A stretch of 64,000 nt of DNA from Aselliscus stoliczkanus (GCA_033961575.1 CM066728.1:110006852-110070851); one strand, 5' to 3'; counted from the first letter of the stretch, positions 35,830 to 47,188 are shown. Numbers and translations are program-made. Notes: generated by a model from the sequence alone, not told the origin.

Positions 35830-36225
35830 TCTCATTTACTAGAAGCTCCCGAGTATAATGTGCTCCGCGTTGAATTACATCAATATCCACATTAACATTT
35901 TTTCAAAAGCAGCAGCCATCAGCCAAGTTCTCACTTCCTGTGACCTTGCTTTGCGAGCAGGCTTGGCACGCACTTAGCGCTGTCCTTGGGATCCCCCGCC
36001 AGCACGGGGCAGGTGTCATCTCCCGGATAATATCCAGGTTAATTAACCTTTAGGTGAAAAGCTGGGATCCCTGTGACACTCACTTCCTTCTGGTTCATTA
36101 TGTTCAGCCCGAAAAGCAGCAAGGAGCTGCAACAAATGCATTAATTAGGAAAACCATTAAATGCAGTTGCTTTTATTATCTCGGCAGTTAATCTTCTCTG
36201 CAAGGTGCCTGAAAAGTCATCACAT
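35830..36225. promoter_or_regulatory. Candidate enhancer-like conserved block
   Basis: Repeat-free DNA with dense developmental-type motifs: the 12-bp palindrome GGTTAATTAACC at 36037-36048, TGCATTAATTAGG at 36138-36150, and CCATTAAATGC at 36155-36165. HNF1, paired-type and LIM homeodomain factors bind sites of this kind. Conservation is inferred, not seen. This is the strongest candidate of its type in the window. Confidence 0.4.
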
Positions 36226-36815
36226 CAGGGGGCAGTCCCTGCGGAGGAGAGGCAGCTGCTGGAAGCCATGGGACCCTCACTCCCCTGCTAGAAGGTGAGC
36301 ACGAGTCTCCACCAGGTCACGAAAGTAAGGCGGGCACCCAAAGGGAGCATGGTGCCCCCTCTTCTCCCGCTGCCCTGCTCAGGGAGTCTTAGAAGAAGCC
36401 ATGGAGCTCCATACCTGTGCCACCAGCAGGAAGCATCAGCCCTGCCACCCACAGGTGGGGACGCTGGATGCCTGCCTTGAACCTCACGATGTTTGGATAA
36501 AAAGCTCTATTTGTGGCTTGAATGGAAATGAAGAATACTCGGGGTGCTGGAGCCCGATCTTCCTCTCGGGACCTGGGACGTACTCTGGGGGTGACTTAGG
36601 CTGTGTCCCCTGGCTAAGTGTCCGGTGCCCTCACTCCCTCTGCACTGCCGCGGAGGGTCCCAGCCAGCCCCAGGCTGCCCTCTCTCCCCGAGCCCCTTCA
36701 CTACCCGACTCAGGGACTGTCCAGCCTCCAGTCACCTCCGGGCTCCCTCCCACCCCACGGGCGTGGCTCCTTTCTCACCCTCCTCCCACTGACCGCCCTA
36801 CAAATCGCACAGCGG
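36226..36815. other. Unique GC-richer DNA
   Basis: A 177-codon frame at 36401-36934 and overlapping frames on both strands. Composition is Pro/Ser-rich, as random GC-rich DNA gives. No exon supported. Confidence 0.45.
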
Positions 36816-36819
36816 CACT

Positions 36820-36938
36820 CTTTCCAGTACGTTGGAAATTCATTTGCTCACACCACACCGATGCTCACGTCCTCAGCACCCCAGAAGGCTGCCCGTGGCA
36901 TAGTAGGTGCTCAATGAATGTTTGTGGAATCTAATTTG
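36820..36938 (+). mobile_element. L2/MIR 3'-end remnant
   Basis: CATAGTAGGTGCTCAATGAATGTTTGTGGAAT at about 36899-36930 is the characteristic shared L2/MIR 3' terminus. The preceding bases are too diverged to assign. Confidence 0.75.
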
Positions 36939-37356
36939 GAAGCATAACCTATAATATCTCCTGTAAAGATTTAAGGAAAGAAAACCAGATACACTACAAA
37001 TTCAACATGAAGGTTATATTAATTCATGTGAAGGCTCTCTGACTGCCACCTGATGGATGACAGAGAAGAGCGAGAAGGCAAGGGGCCCATAGCTGTGCTC
37101 CTCGAAGATGGAGAGCCGTGAGCTACAGCTCAAAGCCAGCAAACCCCTGCACGCGCTGCAGGCCCCTGGCTCCGACCCCCGAGCCTGGCCCCTGTGTGCC
37201 TCACGGAAAAGCCAGATCTCACCAAAGGCAGAGTCCCAAAGTCAGCGATTTTGACATTGTCCACTTTCTATGAGGAAAAACTATCAAATGAGTTAAAAAC
37301 TGTTACCAAAGGTGACTGCAAACAACGTCGCCCGGTCAGCTCGAAGCCCCCGCCAT
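36939..37356. other. Unique non-coding DNA
   Basis: No repeat or exon recognised. A palindromic GCACGCGCTGCAGG patch lies near 37147-37160. Confidence 0.45.
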
Positions 37357-37678
37357 TGGTAGAACCATCACAGGCCCAGACCTGCCGCCAGTGGTAGAAC
37401 CATCACAGGCCCATCACAGGCCCAGACCTGCCCCCAGTGGTAGAACCATCACAGGCCCATCACAGGCCCATCACAGGCCCAGACCTGCCTCCAGTGGTAG
37501 AACCATCACAGGCCCATCACAGGCCCATCACAGGCCCAGACCTGCCTCCAGTGGTAGAACCATCACAGGCCCAGACCTGCCTCCAGTGGTAGAACCATCA
37601 CAGGCCCAGACCTGCCTCCAGTGGTAGAACCATCACAGGCCCATCACAGGCCCATCACAGGCCCAGACCTGCCTCCAG
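37357..37678. repeat. Hierarchical 35-bp/11-bp minisatellite, seven units
   Basis: Seven units each start TGGTAGAACCATCACAGGCC and end CAGACCTGCC-N-CCAG. Inside each, the 11-mer CATCACAGGCC occurs one to three times. Reading left to right the inner counts are 1-2-3-3-1-1-3, giving unit lengths of 35, 46, 57, 57, 35, 35 and 57 bp (sum 322). The 78-codon frame (repeated Gly-Pro-Ser-Gln-Ala) is a by-product. Confidence 0.97.
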
Positions 37679-38859
37679 TGCCGCCGGCACCCAGAGCCTT
37701 GGGCAGGCGGGGTCAAGTCCAGGCTGAACACAGCCCACGTCTCAAGGAATCTGTAAGGAAAGGGCAGCTTCTAAGACTGGCCTTTGCTGTCGTTAGCCTG
37801 AGTGGAGGAGGCGCTGACTCATAGCTGTGGCCGGAGGAACTGGCTGCTCTGCCTGGAGAGCGCCCCCGAGGTTCCGAGGCCGCCAGCTCTCCTTCAGGGC
37901 TGCAGAGCCCCAGGCCGAGCTGCAGCTGGACGCCAGGCGGGCCTTCCTCCTGGAGGGCCCCCTCTTTCTGCACAGCCACCCGCTGCCCAGCCTCGAAGGG
38001 ATCTTCTCCTGTCTCTGGAACCAATTCATTGGCCATAGGACTAGGTCCTCTATAAATCCCACGTTGAAAAAGCGATTGTAGGGCTGAAGCCGCATGAGAC
38101 TGAGAGGGAGCGTGTGATGAGCACAGAGCGACAGCTGACAGAGCCTCTCTCCACAGGGACACGTCCCCAGGTGGCCTGGCAGCCGCCCGTGGAGAAGACA
38201 GCTCCCTGCAGCTGCCAGCCATGGCTCCGTGCCAGCACGAGCACGTGCCTCTGCGTTTGACGTCGACTTTCCTGGAGCCTAAACCTCACTGCTCGCTTGT
38301 CCTCTCAGGAAATTTTTTTCACCTTGGGACTCACTGCAGTGGGAACATCCCAGGCGCCACCTCACATGGCACTAGGTCAGTGAAAGCGTTTTTAAAAAGT
38401 GCTATTTTTGAATGCACAGGAGTGTTCCAAGTGCACATCTACCACCTTTGAGAGACGGGTTTGACACCACAGATGCTGGCATCAGGCCCCCACTGGGCCA
38501 TTTCGCTGCTGTGCACAAAGCTTGGAAAAAGAGACTGAGAGCTTTCGCCCCCACCCCCCCAGGGCTCTGGCGTCACCCCTTCCTGCCGCCTGGACCGAGA
38601 CGGTGCTGTACCCCCACGTGCCGTCTCCCCGACCTCTGCTGGAAGAGCATCCTGGACTGGGAAGCATGGAAATGAGCTCCCTTTATCACTCATCTGAGCC
38701 AATGTCACTGTGATGCTATCTGATGTCCCCGCAGCGAGCTAACCTTGACGCTGCGCCATCTGTGCCTGTCACCCTCTCTGCATCCTGTTCCTTCCACACC
38801 GGGGGCATCTGTTTGCAGCAGACTTGCCCGAAGCAAGCAGTGCTTCTCCCTGGTACTCA
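37679..38859. other. GC-rich unique DNA, no exon supported
   Basis: CpG-containing, but not obviously a CpG island. Large overlapping frames occur on both strands (169 codons minus at 37713-38222; 84-100 codons elsewhere). None resembles a known family, and frames on both strands argue for composition rather than coding. Confidence 0.5.
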
Positions 38860-39330
38860 CACCTATGTGTTTTGACACCCTAATGACTCTTAAATATGCA
38901 TAATCATTTCCAAGAAAGGTGCGCCACACTTTGTAACCACGTGCATAACCGACTGATTTTGAGAGCTGGAAAAGGGGCACCAATGAGCTGTACATTTAAT
39001 TTGCCCTCACATCTGCTAGAGCTTCTCAGGGCCTCCTGGGCTGGCGACTGCCGGACTTCTGTTCTAACGCCTCCTTTCTGTCGCAACTGTTTTTAATTAT
39101 AAGTGCTTTCACCGAAACGAGTCACATTCAAAATTCCAGCCTAGGAAGCGATATTTTTCTCCTTAGCCAAACTGAATCAAATCACATTCGGGCAAAAAAG
39201 GCAGCGGGAAAACCACCTGGGAAGGTGTTTAAATTCGGAACCCCGGGCCCCCTCATGAAAGAGTTTGATTCAGCCTTTAATCCCACGTGGCATCATGTGA
39301 TCACACGGGTTTGAAATTTCAGGCATGGCC
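38860..39330. promoter_or_regulatory. Candidate conserved non-coding block
   Basis: Repeat-free with motif-rich stretches: AAATATGCATAATCATTTCC near 38892-38911 (octamer-like ATGCATAAT), CTGTTTTTAATTATAAGTGC near 39087-39106, and CCACGTGGCATCATGTGATC near 39283-39302, where CACGTG is an E-box. Composition suggests an enhancer; conservation is untested. Confidence 0.35.
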
Positions 39331-40385
39331 TTCATACTTGGAGGGACGCTGTCACACTGAAGAGTGGACACACGAGACCTTGCTGAGGGTCATTTCCCCG
39401 TATTCTGATGGGCAGAGAGTAGGTCCTGAAGGCAGGGAACGGGACTACAAAGGGGAATCAAATCCCTTCCAGTTGCTCTTCATGTGGCAAGCCTGACCCA
39501 GACACTGTGTACAGGCACCCTGGAGAATGTGGGGTACGCAGGATGTGTGAGCGGCCGGTGTGAAAAAGAGAGCCACACAAATCACATGGACAGGGGGCCG
39601 TGGTCCCCCCATGGCTGCCGGACCCCTCGCTGGCCCACCCACAGCCCCAGCACTAGCCCAGCCATCCAGCCTAGGCTTTCCCCGAGAAGCTCACTCCAGG
39701 AAGGATGGGCTAATGGGACCAATGACATTGGAAGCCTGCTGCCCAGTAACGATTACCACCTGTCTCTGTTTGGTCCTGCTGATTCTCTCAGAAATATTTA
39801 TCACACTGTCCCTCTGTGCTGAGCCTCGAACTGGGGAAACAGAGAAGCTGCCCTTTGTACTTGGCCACGTGGGGCTTCTGCTGGAGCTTGGGGCAGTCAC
39901 TGAACAGTGCTTACTCCTCCATCCTGCTCATGTGTGAAGAGCAGTGATGAAACCTGGCAAGTAAGGTGGAAAATGCTAAGGACAAAGCGACCAGAGAGCC
40001 CTGACTCAGGAGTCTGGGAATCCAGCATGAGCTGAGGTGAACTTCCCGGCAAGGCAGCCCCCCTGGGAAGCCTATTTCGCGTCCATGATTTTCCGAGACT
40101 TAACATTGCGCAGTCACACTGCACATTTGTGTGCGGATTGGCACAACCCCTGTGTTGAGGTTCTCTTCTTTACATCAGTCACACTAACTCCAAAGCCCCT
40201 TTTTCTCGCCTAAAGACATCCCTGTGCCCTGGCTTTGCAGGGCTGAATGCTCCACTCCGAACGGTGCCCTCTCTCCATGTCTCTGCCAAATACTATAATG
40301 AAGTTTGCCTTTCACTGTAAAAATTTAGAAAATACAGATAAATGAAGAAAAACTAAAATCACTGGTAAAAGAACTATTTTTAACC
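39331..40385. other. Unique non-coding DNA
   Basis: Frames up to 125 codons on both strands (39484-39937) without family resemblance. No repeat recognised. Confidence 0.5.
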
Positions 40386-40389
40386 AGTA

Positions 40390-40565
40390 CTGATATGTGC
40401 TGAGTCTTGCCTGGAGGGTTTTACATGTATTATACCATTTAATATGTACATCGCCTCTGAGGCCAGGCTGAGTAACTTACCCAGGTCCACAGCCGGGAAG
40501 TGGCCAGCCACTCTGCACCAGGCCCCAGCACTGGGACTATCTATGCCTTCCTGCTTCCCAACTGG
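40390..40565 (-). mobile_element. MIR SINE, diverged
   Basis: GGGTTTTACATGTATTATACC, TTTAATATGTACATCGCCTC, GGCTGAGTAACTTACCCAGG and CACAGCCGGGAAGTGGCCAG follow minus-strand MIR order, with the middle deleted. Confidence 0.7.
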
Positions 40566-40632
40566 TGACCCCACCGCCTGGAGAACACCGCTGTCAGCAC
40601 TTTTATAAACGAACCCTCTTCTAGCCTTTTCC

Positions 40633-40634
<2 letters not shown>

Positions 40635-40670
<36 letters not shown>
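40635..40670. repeat. (GT)18 microsatellite
   Basis: Uninterrupted GT run. Confidence 0.97.
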
Positions 40671-40672
<2 letters not shown>

Positions 40673-40694
40673 ATTTTTAACAAAAATGGGATAT

Positions 40695-42115
40695 TACGTA
40701 GATTGCTTTTAAAAAACAATTTGTTGAGGTATAACCCATATAAAACTAAATATTTTCAAGTGACTAATTCAGTGGTGTTTAGTACATTTCCAATGTGCAA
40801 TCACCACCTCTACCTAGTTCCAGAACATTTTCATCACTCCAGAGTAAAATCCTTTCATCACAAGCCATTTCTTAACATCCTCCCCACTTCTGCAGACCTG
40901 GCCACCATCAGTTTGCATTCTGCCTCCAGGTATGTATTCTGGATGGCTCATATAACGGAACCATACAATGTGTGACCTTTTGTGTCTGTCTTCTTTCAGC
41001 TGCCATAATGTTTTAGAAAGTTCATCTACGTCATAACATGAATCAGGACTTCATTCCATTTTATGGCTGAATAATAGCCCATTGTTTATGGATCATCTCT
41101 TTGTTTGTCCATTCATCTGTTGATGGACATTTTGACTACTTTTATTTTTTAATTGTACATATATATTTCTACATGTGTATATTGAGAACTATTTTTTAAT
41201 TTTTTTAGTGTATATATAGTAGAATTACAGTGTCATATCATATGATAACTGTATATTTAACTTTTTGAGGAACCACCAAACTGTTTCCACAGAGGTTGCG
41301 TCCCCACGAACAATGTTCAGAATTCCAATTTCTCCACATCCTCATCAGCAATTTTTATTTTCATTTAAAAAAATCACTATGATAGCCATACTAGGGGATG
41401 TGAAGTGGTATTACATTGTGGTTTTGATTTTCATTTTTCTGATGGCTAATGGTGTATTTTTTTTCATGTGCTTATTGGTCATTTTTATATTATCTTTGGA
41501 GAAATTTCCATTCAAGTCCTTTGCCCACTTTCTTAATTAGGTTGTCTGTCTTTTTGTTGTTGAGGCCTAAGCATTGTTTCTGTGTTCTGAATACTTAACC
41601 TTTATCAATATATAGTTCGTAAATAGTTTTTTCATTGTGCGCCTTGCCTTTTCACTTCTTCTTATCAACCTTTGATGCCCAGAAGTTTTTTATTTTAATG
41701 AAATCCAATTTATTTTTTTCTTGTTGCTCATGATTTCAGTGTCATATTTAAAAATCCTTTGCTAAGTACTAGGTCATGAAGATTTACCCCTGTATTTTCT
41801 TCTAGAGTTTTATGATTTTTGCTTTTATATTTAGATAATGAGTTCCTTTTGTGTTCACTTTTGTATGTGGTGTGAGGCAAGGGTCCAATTTCATTGTTTT
41901 GCACATGGGTATCCAGTTGTCCCAGCACCACTTATTGAAGAGACTAGTCTATCCCCCATTGAATGGTCTTGTCGTCCTTGTTAGAAATCAGTTGGTCACA
42001 ATGTATGGATTTATTTCTAGACTCTCAGTTTTATTCAATTGGTCTGTATGTGTATCTTTGTGACAGTACCACACCATTTTGATTACTATAGTAAGCACAT
42101 ACTGATTCTTAAACA
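40695..42115 (-). mobile_element. LINE-1 3' part: end of ORF2 and 3' UTR
   Basis: Plus-strand order is that of a reversed old L1: TTGTTGAGGTATAACCCATA, TCATTTTTCTGATGGCTAAT, GATGCCCAGAAGTTTTTTAT, GTATGTGGTGTGAGGCAAGG, TATCCAGTTGTCCCAGCACC, CCCCATTGAATGGTCTTG, CTATAGTAAGC. It is about 1.4 kb, 5' truncated, with the ORF2 C-terminal region interrupted by stops and frameshifts. Confidence 0.93.
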
Positions 42116-42545
42116 TTTGGTTTTACTTAATAAGCATGATAACTTCTGCAGAAGTTAGTATATGTTCTTACTATATTTTCTTGGCATGATTACGTCACTG
42201 GGGATGGAAGAGAAAATAGGCTCAGTAGGTATGTCTGAAGGGCAGCTTTCTGTCCAGAGTGCGGAGGGGGCATCCATTTGTGTCAAGTGGGCGCTTTTGC
42301 TCGAGAGGCATTGGTTCTAGCCAAGCTGTCAGTATCAGAGACATTTCAGAAGGCAGAGGTTTGGAGTTTGCATTTATGTCCATGCTCATTAAGGAATATT
42401 ACACAAAACAAATGAGAAACTGGAAATAAGAAGAAATGAAAAAAAAAGCTAGGAGCAAATAGGCTAAAGAAAGCATTAGCTAGAGGAGTAACGGAAGGAG
42501 CAGTTACGAAGAACGCAAGAAACAAGGTGTGTAGAAAGAAACGTA
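42116..42545. other. Unique non-coding DNA
   Basis: No repeat or exon recognised. An A-rich patch lies near 42437-42448. Confidence 0.45.
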
Positions 42546-42549
42546 GACA

Positions 42550-42745
42550 CTGCTTTCCATTTAGACTTTCACTTCACAAAGCACTTTAAAAATTGTCATC
42601 TCATAATCTAACTGTGCCTCCGGGGCAGAAATCATCAGCCCTCCTTTTCAGGTGACACAATGAGGAGAGGCCCGCAGTGGGTTGAGCAAGGTCACCGAGC
42701 TCATTAGCGACAGAAGGTGTTCCCTAACCAGGTGTCCTGACTCCT
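42550..42745 (-). mobile_element. MIR SINE, diverged
   Basis: CACTTCACAAAGCACTTTAA, TCATCTCATAATCTAACTG, GGTGACACAATGAGGAGAGG and GCAAGGTCACCGAGCTCATT match a minus-strand MIR in order. Confidence 0.7.
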
Positions 42746-43109
42746 GTGAGCTCACCAGCGAGTGCTAAGGCAACGAAAGCTCAAAGCCAAAAGTGAAAAG
42801 GAGAGCAGTGCGCACAGCGGGCGAGAGAGAAGGTCCCAGTGGCATCAGGAAGGACACAGCTTTACTGGGAGAGCTCTGCAGCAGGCCCGCAGACTCAACA
42901 CGGAAAACGCCACCGGGGAGAAACAGGCAGAGGTGACCTGCGCGGCAAAGGCGTTGATTAAACATTTGTGTGTGGGGGGGTGAGGTTAAAAGAGTCTGCT
43001 GGTATACCTTTCTTACCTATTTGATATTTCCCTTCCAAGGATGTTTTCAGTAAAGGGCATGAAAGTTTACCCAAAGTTTCTACCTAGAACTACCTGATTG
43101 GAGATGGCC
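42746..43109. other. Unique non-coding DNA
   Basis: A 73-codon plus-strand frame and a 66-codon minus-strand frame overlap. Neither is recognised. Confidence 0.4.
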
Positions 43110-43259
43110 ACTTCCGCTATTTTGTTTGTTTGTTTGTTTGTTTTGAGGGCAGTGTCACTGGCCCTCATATGTGGGACCCGAACCGGGGCCCCTGGCTTCC
43201 CAAGCCAGTGCTTAACCAACCATTGCGCCACTCGGCCGGCCTACTACTTCCACTATTTT
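43110..43259 (-). mobile_element. Simple tRNA-derived SINE, (CAAA)n-tailed
   Basis: Minus-strand element at about 43124-43242 with the same head as the copies at 19.9 and 31.6 kb, including the GGTTCGGGTCC-type B box and CCCACATATGAGGGCCAGTG. The tail is (CAAA)n, seen as TTTG repeats on plus. Target duplications: ACTTCCGCTATTTT at 43110-43123 and ACTTCCACTATTTT at 43246-43259, one mismatch. The head has a small insertion (AACCAACCATTGCGCC region). Confidence 0.92.
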
Positions 43260-43670
43260 TAATTCAAGGGTTTGCATTCAGAAAACATGGTGATTCGTTT
43301 TCCTTGGAGAAATATCAGAACAGGGAAGCTTTTAGTAGCCATTAACCCCTGCGACCTCATTTACTATTTTCTTCAAAGAAGGCCAAAACCGGAAACAGGC
43401 TTCAAACAAAAGCCTTTCTAATGAGCTGTGACAGATGTGCAATTTGGGAGTCATGAGCCCTGAGTCTGTCACCAACTGCTCTGGTAAAAAGTGTCCCCAG
43501 ATAAGGCAGCCCTCTGAGCCTAAAGGAACACACATCTCCCCTGTATGGCTTCCTCTCTCCAGGTAACCTTTTCCCACCTGTAATTTCTTAGTACTTTATC
43601 TGCCACTTCCTTCCCACCAAGAACCAGGCTTGGCAGTCTTGGGCGTAATGAGTCTACTTATTTTATCTGA
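43260..43670. other. Unique non-coding DNA
   Basis: No repeat or exon recognised. Confidence 0.45.
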
Positions 43671-43674
43671 CCTG

Positions 43675-43888
43675 GTGGTTCTCAAGCAGAGATGGCTTTG
43701 CTTCTTTGGGGACAGTTGGCAATATGTGGACACGTGTTTGACACTTGTGACTGGAGGAGATGGAGTAGTGCTGTTAGCATCTGGTGGACACAGGCCAGGA
43801 ATACAGGTCACCATCCTGGGACCTGCCTGGGGTCACGCCCCCAGGACAGTAACCTGGGCCAAGATGTCCACAGAGCTGGAGTGGGGAA
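43675..43888 (+). mobile_element. MER5A DNA transposon (hAT-Charlie, non-autonomous)
   Basis: GTGGTTCTCAAGCAGAGATGG, GGGGACAGTTGGCAATATGT, TAGCATCTGGTGGACACAGG and GGAATACAGGTCACCATCCT match MER5A in order over about 210 bp, with the diverged 3' end near 43880. It encodes nothing. Confidence 0.85.
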
Positions 43889-44395
43889 ACCACGACTAAC
43901 TGAAAGGCACGAATAAGTCAGAGCTGTCCTCCGGCCCTCTCACCTGGGACGTAGTTCACACGCAAGTCTTGGTCTGTCTTCCTTCTCCCAAGTACAGGAT
44001 TCCAGCACCCGTGTACCCAAAGAGGGCTATGTGTGGGTGACGCCCTGTTGCCGTCCTCACCTGCTGCTGAAGCGTCATCTTCACGTCCAAGCGGATGCTG
44101 GCAGGTAAGTGAGGCCAGGTCTACACAGCAATGTGGGGCTGGGCAGTTCCAGAATGTGCGGGTGTGTGGGGGAGGGACACGTGGCTGCCAGGTAACTGCA
44201 GCGGAGTTGCGCATGTCAGTTTTCAACAAGGATCCCGGAGGCCTGCGTTCTTATCGGTCTCATTTGCTGCCTGACTTCATAAAAGTCAGTTAGTTGCCCT
44301 CCGGATGCCTTATGCTGCCCTGATTGTCAGAAAGGGATCCTCAGAAAAAGAAGGACACCCTTTAACCCTGGACAAGAACCTACCGGGAAAGTGGA
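43889..44395. other. Unique non-coding DNA
   Basis: A 103-codon minus-strand frame and 86-codon plus-strand frame overlap. Neither is recognised. Confidence 0.45.
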
Positions 44396-44399
44396 GTCT

Positions 44400-44928
44400 A
44401 GTAGGTACCTGGAAGAAGATTTTCTCAAAAATCTGTATTGAAAACAACAAAGAAACAGGACTTCATAAAATAGGCATATCGCAACAAATGGAAACAACCC
44501 AAATATTCATCAACTGATGGATAGAGAAACAAAATGCTGCGTGTTCTTATAATTTGTCCATAAAAAGGAATGAAGTACTGAGATGTGCTACAACATGGAT
44601 GAACCTTGCAAATACTATACTGAGTGAAAAAAATCAGACACATTGCATATTTTTTATATGAAATGTCCAGATTATGCAAATCCATTTGTTCAGAGATAGA
44701 TGAGTGAGTGCCAAGGCTGGGTGGGTGGGGAGTGGAGGGTGACCGCTCACATGACAGGGTTTTCTTTGGGGGCATGAGAATGTTTGGAACCAGACAGAGG
44801 TGACGTACAACACTGTGAATGTGCTAGAAGTCACTAGAATGTGTACTTCAAGTTGTTAAATGGTGAATTGTATTTTATGTGAATTTTATCTCAATTTCCA
44901 AAACAAACAAACAAACAAACAAACAAAC
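44400..44928 (+). mobile_element. LINE-1 3' end with (AAAC)n tail
   Basis: Plus-strand order: AATGGAAACAACCCAAATAT, TCATCAACTGATGGATAGAG, ACATGGATGAACCTTGCAAA, AAGTTGTTAAATGGTGAATT, TGTATTTTATGTGAATTTTATCTCAATTT, ending in CAAA repeats (about 44902-44928). 5' truncated, non-coding. Confidence 0.9.
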
Positions 44929-45970
44929 ATGTTTGGAAACCTTCACTTGGGCAAATCTGATGAAATGAGTTCTGATGACTGGGAGGAAAGTTAAGTATGA
45001 AAAACCATTCAGAATTTACTGACTCATGAAAAATAAATCCCAACAAACGGCAGCAATTACCAATATGCCAGGGGTTTGGGGATGGGACACTGCATAGCTT
45101 TCTCCTTGGCACTGGGTTGTGGTTCTGGGATAAGATAGATGAATGCATGTTATTGATCATAAGCCATTCCCTGATCATTAGCCAGGCACGTTACGCTTTC
45201 ATTTCTACGCTTAACCCCAACATGCAGCTTCATTTCATGGTGACCAGGTAAGATGTGAGTGTAACCATGGTGACCACCAGCCTCTGGGACAGGTGGCTGC
45301 CTAACCATCAGACTCTAGGAGCTTCTTCCCCAAGCACATCTCCACCCCTGGCATCAGTGGGCCCCCAGCCCTGGAGCAGCCATGGTCCTGGGGAGGAGAC
45401 AGAGTGCCGTGAGATGTCATCTGTTAAGGCTGCAGGACACTTACCAAAGTGAACAGCATATGGGACGAGTGACTGCAGGGGTGTTACCTAAACCACAGCG
45501 TGCTCATCAAGCTAGGGAGCCCTGAGGCCTTGCACGGAGAGAGGACAAGAAGGGAAGGCACAGCCGTTCTGAAAAGGAGCTGGATTTAGGCAAAAGAAAG
45601 CAGGGGCGGGCTAGGAAGGATTTCCAAAGGAGACCAGCTTCACTGGTTTACGTGTCCACAGGCCCCACCTTGAGCTCAGTCTCCATCACCCTGTGGTTAG
45701 CTTCAGCACCTCTCCTTTTTCGCTGATGCTGCCAGGAAGGGCAGACTTCAAGCTTCCAGAGCGTTCCAGCTACTTGTCAATCCCATGATCAAATTCACAG
45801 CATCAGACTTGCTGCAGAGACGTGAAGCCTGCTCTTTGCCAAGGAGAATAGGCATGACCTGTCAACGAGACTTCGGTCACAGGGTCTCTTGGTCGTTGTT
45901 GCACCTCGGCGGCATGCGGCTATGTCCTTGGTATTTGGCAGTGTTAAAAGAGGAACTAGTTATATTAAAA
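44929..45970. other. Unique non-coding DNA
   Basis: No repeat or exon recognised. Confidence 0.5.
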
Positions 45971-45974
45971 TTTT

Positions 45975-46450
45975 AAGGGTTTTTTGGAGCAAAAATTTAT
46001 TTGAACCAGGCAGGATCTAATCTAGCAGACAGAAAGGAGCTCTGAGCGGCTGTACACAATGAAACACTTTTATAGGCGGAAGGCAGCAGGAACGAAGAAG
46101 TTATACGAGGCAAAAAAGTGCATTGGTTACTGCAAAGTCACTTTCTTTTAGGGGGTGTCAGGGTCTCTCAGGCAGATGACCTCATTAGTGCTGATCAGGC
46201 AATTCCTCAATCGACTGGTGTTAGATGCCATTTCTGGGAAAGCCAAAGCTCTAACTAAGTTAAGTCTTGCTATGGACCTTACTATAAGCAACCCTAATTT
46301 GGGCCTATTGTCTTGTTTTTAACAATAGACTAGGTTATTTTCTTCTTTGGTTTGGAGCAGCTTAAAAGTCGCCATAGCCAACTTGAAGCTACCCAACCAT
46401 GAAGAAAATTACAATTTCCATTTTAAGATTGTTGGGTGCTAAAATGGGAT
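45975..46450 (-). mobile_element. Possible LTR-like sequence
   Basis: GGAGCAAAAATTTATTTGAA, followed by CAATGAAACACTTTTATAGGC, looks like the reversed end of a retroviral LTR. TTTATT would be AATAAA on the minus strand and TTTATAGG may be TATA-box-like in reverse. Not assignable to a named family; could be unique DNA. Confidence 0.3.
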
Positions 46451-46957
46451 TTGCTTTAAACGTCCAAACAGCAGCAGAAGGATTTAATGTGGCTGAAAAG
46501 AAAACCAAACTGACTGCTACGTGAAGTCCCCAAACCACAGACCCCTTTCTAGGGTCCTGGCGTGTGTACCCCTATGCTTGTCTGGAGACATTCAGAGGGG
46601 AAGTGCAGGGCCCAACCCACGTCCCCGTTTCTGTGCCTACACTGTCCCGTAAACAAAGGCCTTTGTCTTATGGAGCTCCTGGTCCTTGTGCCTGCGTCCC
46701 ACACGCCCTGCTGCCACACCACGTCCCCCTTCGGAGTCTGCTCCGTGTTTCAGTCTGGGGTCAGACATTCGGTTCTCCACTGACAGAGCCAGGATTAGAG
46801 GAGCCCCTCCAGGAGGGCGCAGGACAAGGCCAGAGCCAGGCAAGGCCCTTGTTGGGGGTGCAGTGGTCTCCCACAGGGGCCCTCCCTCCAGGCCTGATGG
46901 GAGGACTGCAGGGCAGAGAAGGGGGCTGGTGTGTAGGCTGGGGCTGCTCATGAACCT
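46451..46957. other. Unique non-coding DNA
   Basis: Overlapping frames on both strands, including a 129-codon and the start of a 178-codon plus-strand frame (46686-47222) that reads through the purine tract as Gly/Arg/Glu. Not credible as a gene. Confidence 0.45.
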
Positions 46958-47088
46958 GAGGAGGGAGGAGGAGAGGGGAGGAGGAGAGGGGAGGAGGGAG
47001 GGAGGGAGAGGAGGAGGGAGAGAGGGGGGAGAGAGGGAGGGGAGGAGGGAGGGAGGGGAGGAGGGGGGAGGGAGGGAGGGAGGGAAGG
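46958..47088 (+). repeat. 131-nt uninterrupted purine tract (GGA/GGGA)n
   Basis: Every base on the plus strand from 46958 to 47088 is A or G, mostly GAGG and GGGA units; the purine run resumes after one C at 47089. Such tracts can form triplex (H-DNA) and, with many GGG runs, G-quadruplex structures. Confidence 0.95.
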
Positions 47089-47164
47089 CAGGAGGGAGAT
47101 CTACAGAGACTTTGGGGTGCAGGTGGAATCATTGGGAGACCCTATATGTTTGGAAAATATATTC

Positions 47165-47188
47165 TGTGTGTGTGTGTGTGTGTGTGTT
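47165..47188. repeat. (TG)n microsatellite
   Basis: Short uninterrupted TG run followed by a TA/CA-rich stretch to about 47240. Confidence 0.9.

Noticed and set aside
36401..36934. 177-codon plus-strand frame
   Set aside because: Ends inside an L2/MIR 3' end; Pro/Ser-rich without family resemblance.
37713..38222. 169-codon minus-strand frame
   Set aside because: Competes with 78-84-codon plus-strand frames in GC-rich DNA. Not recognised.
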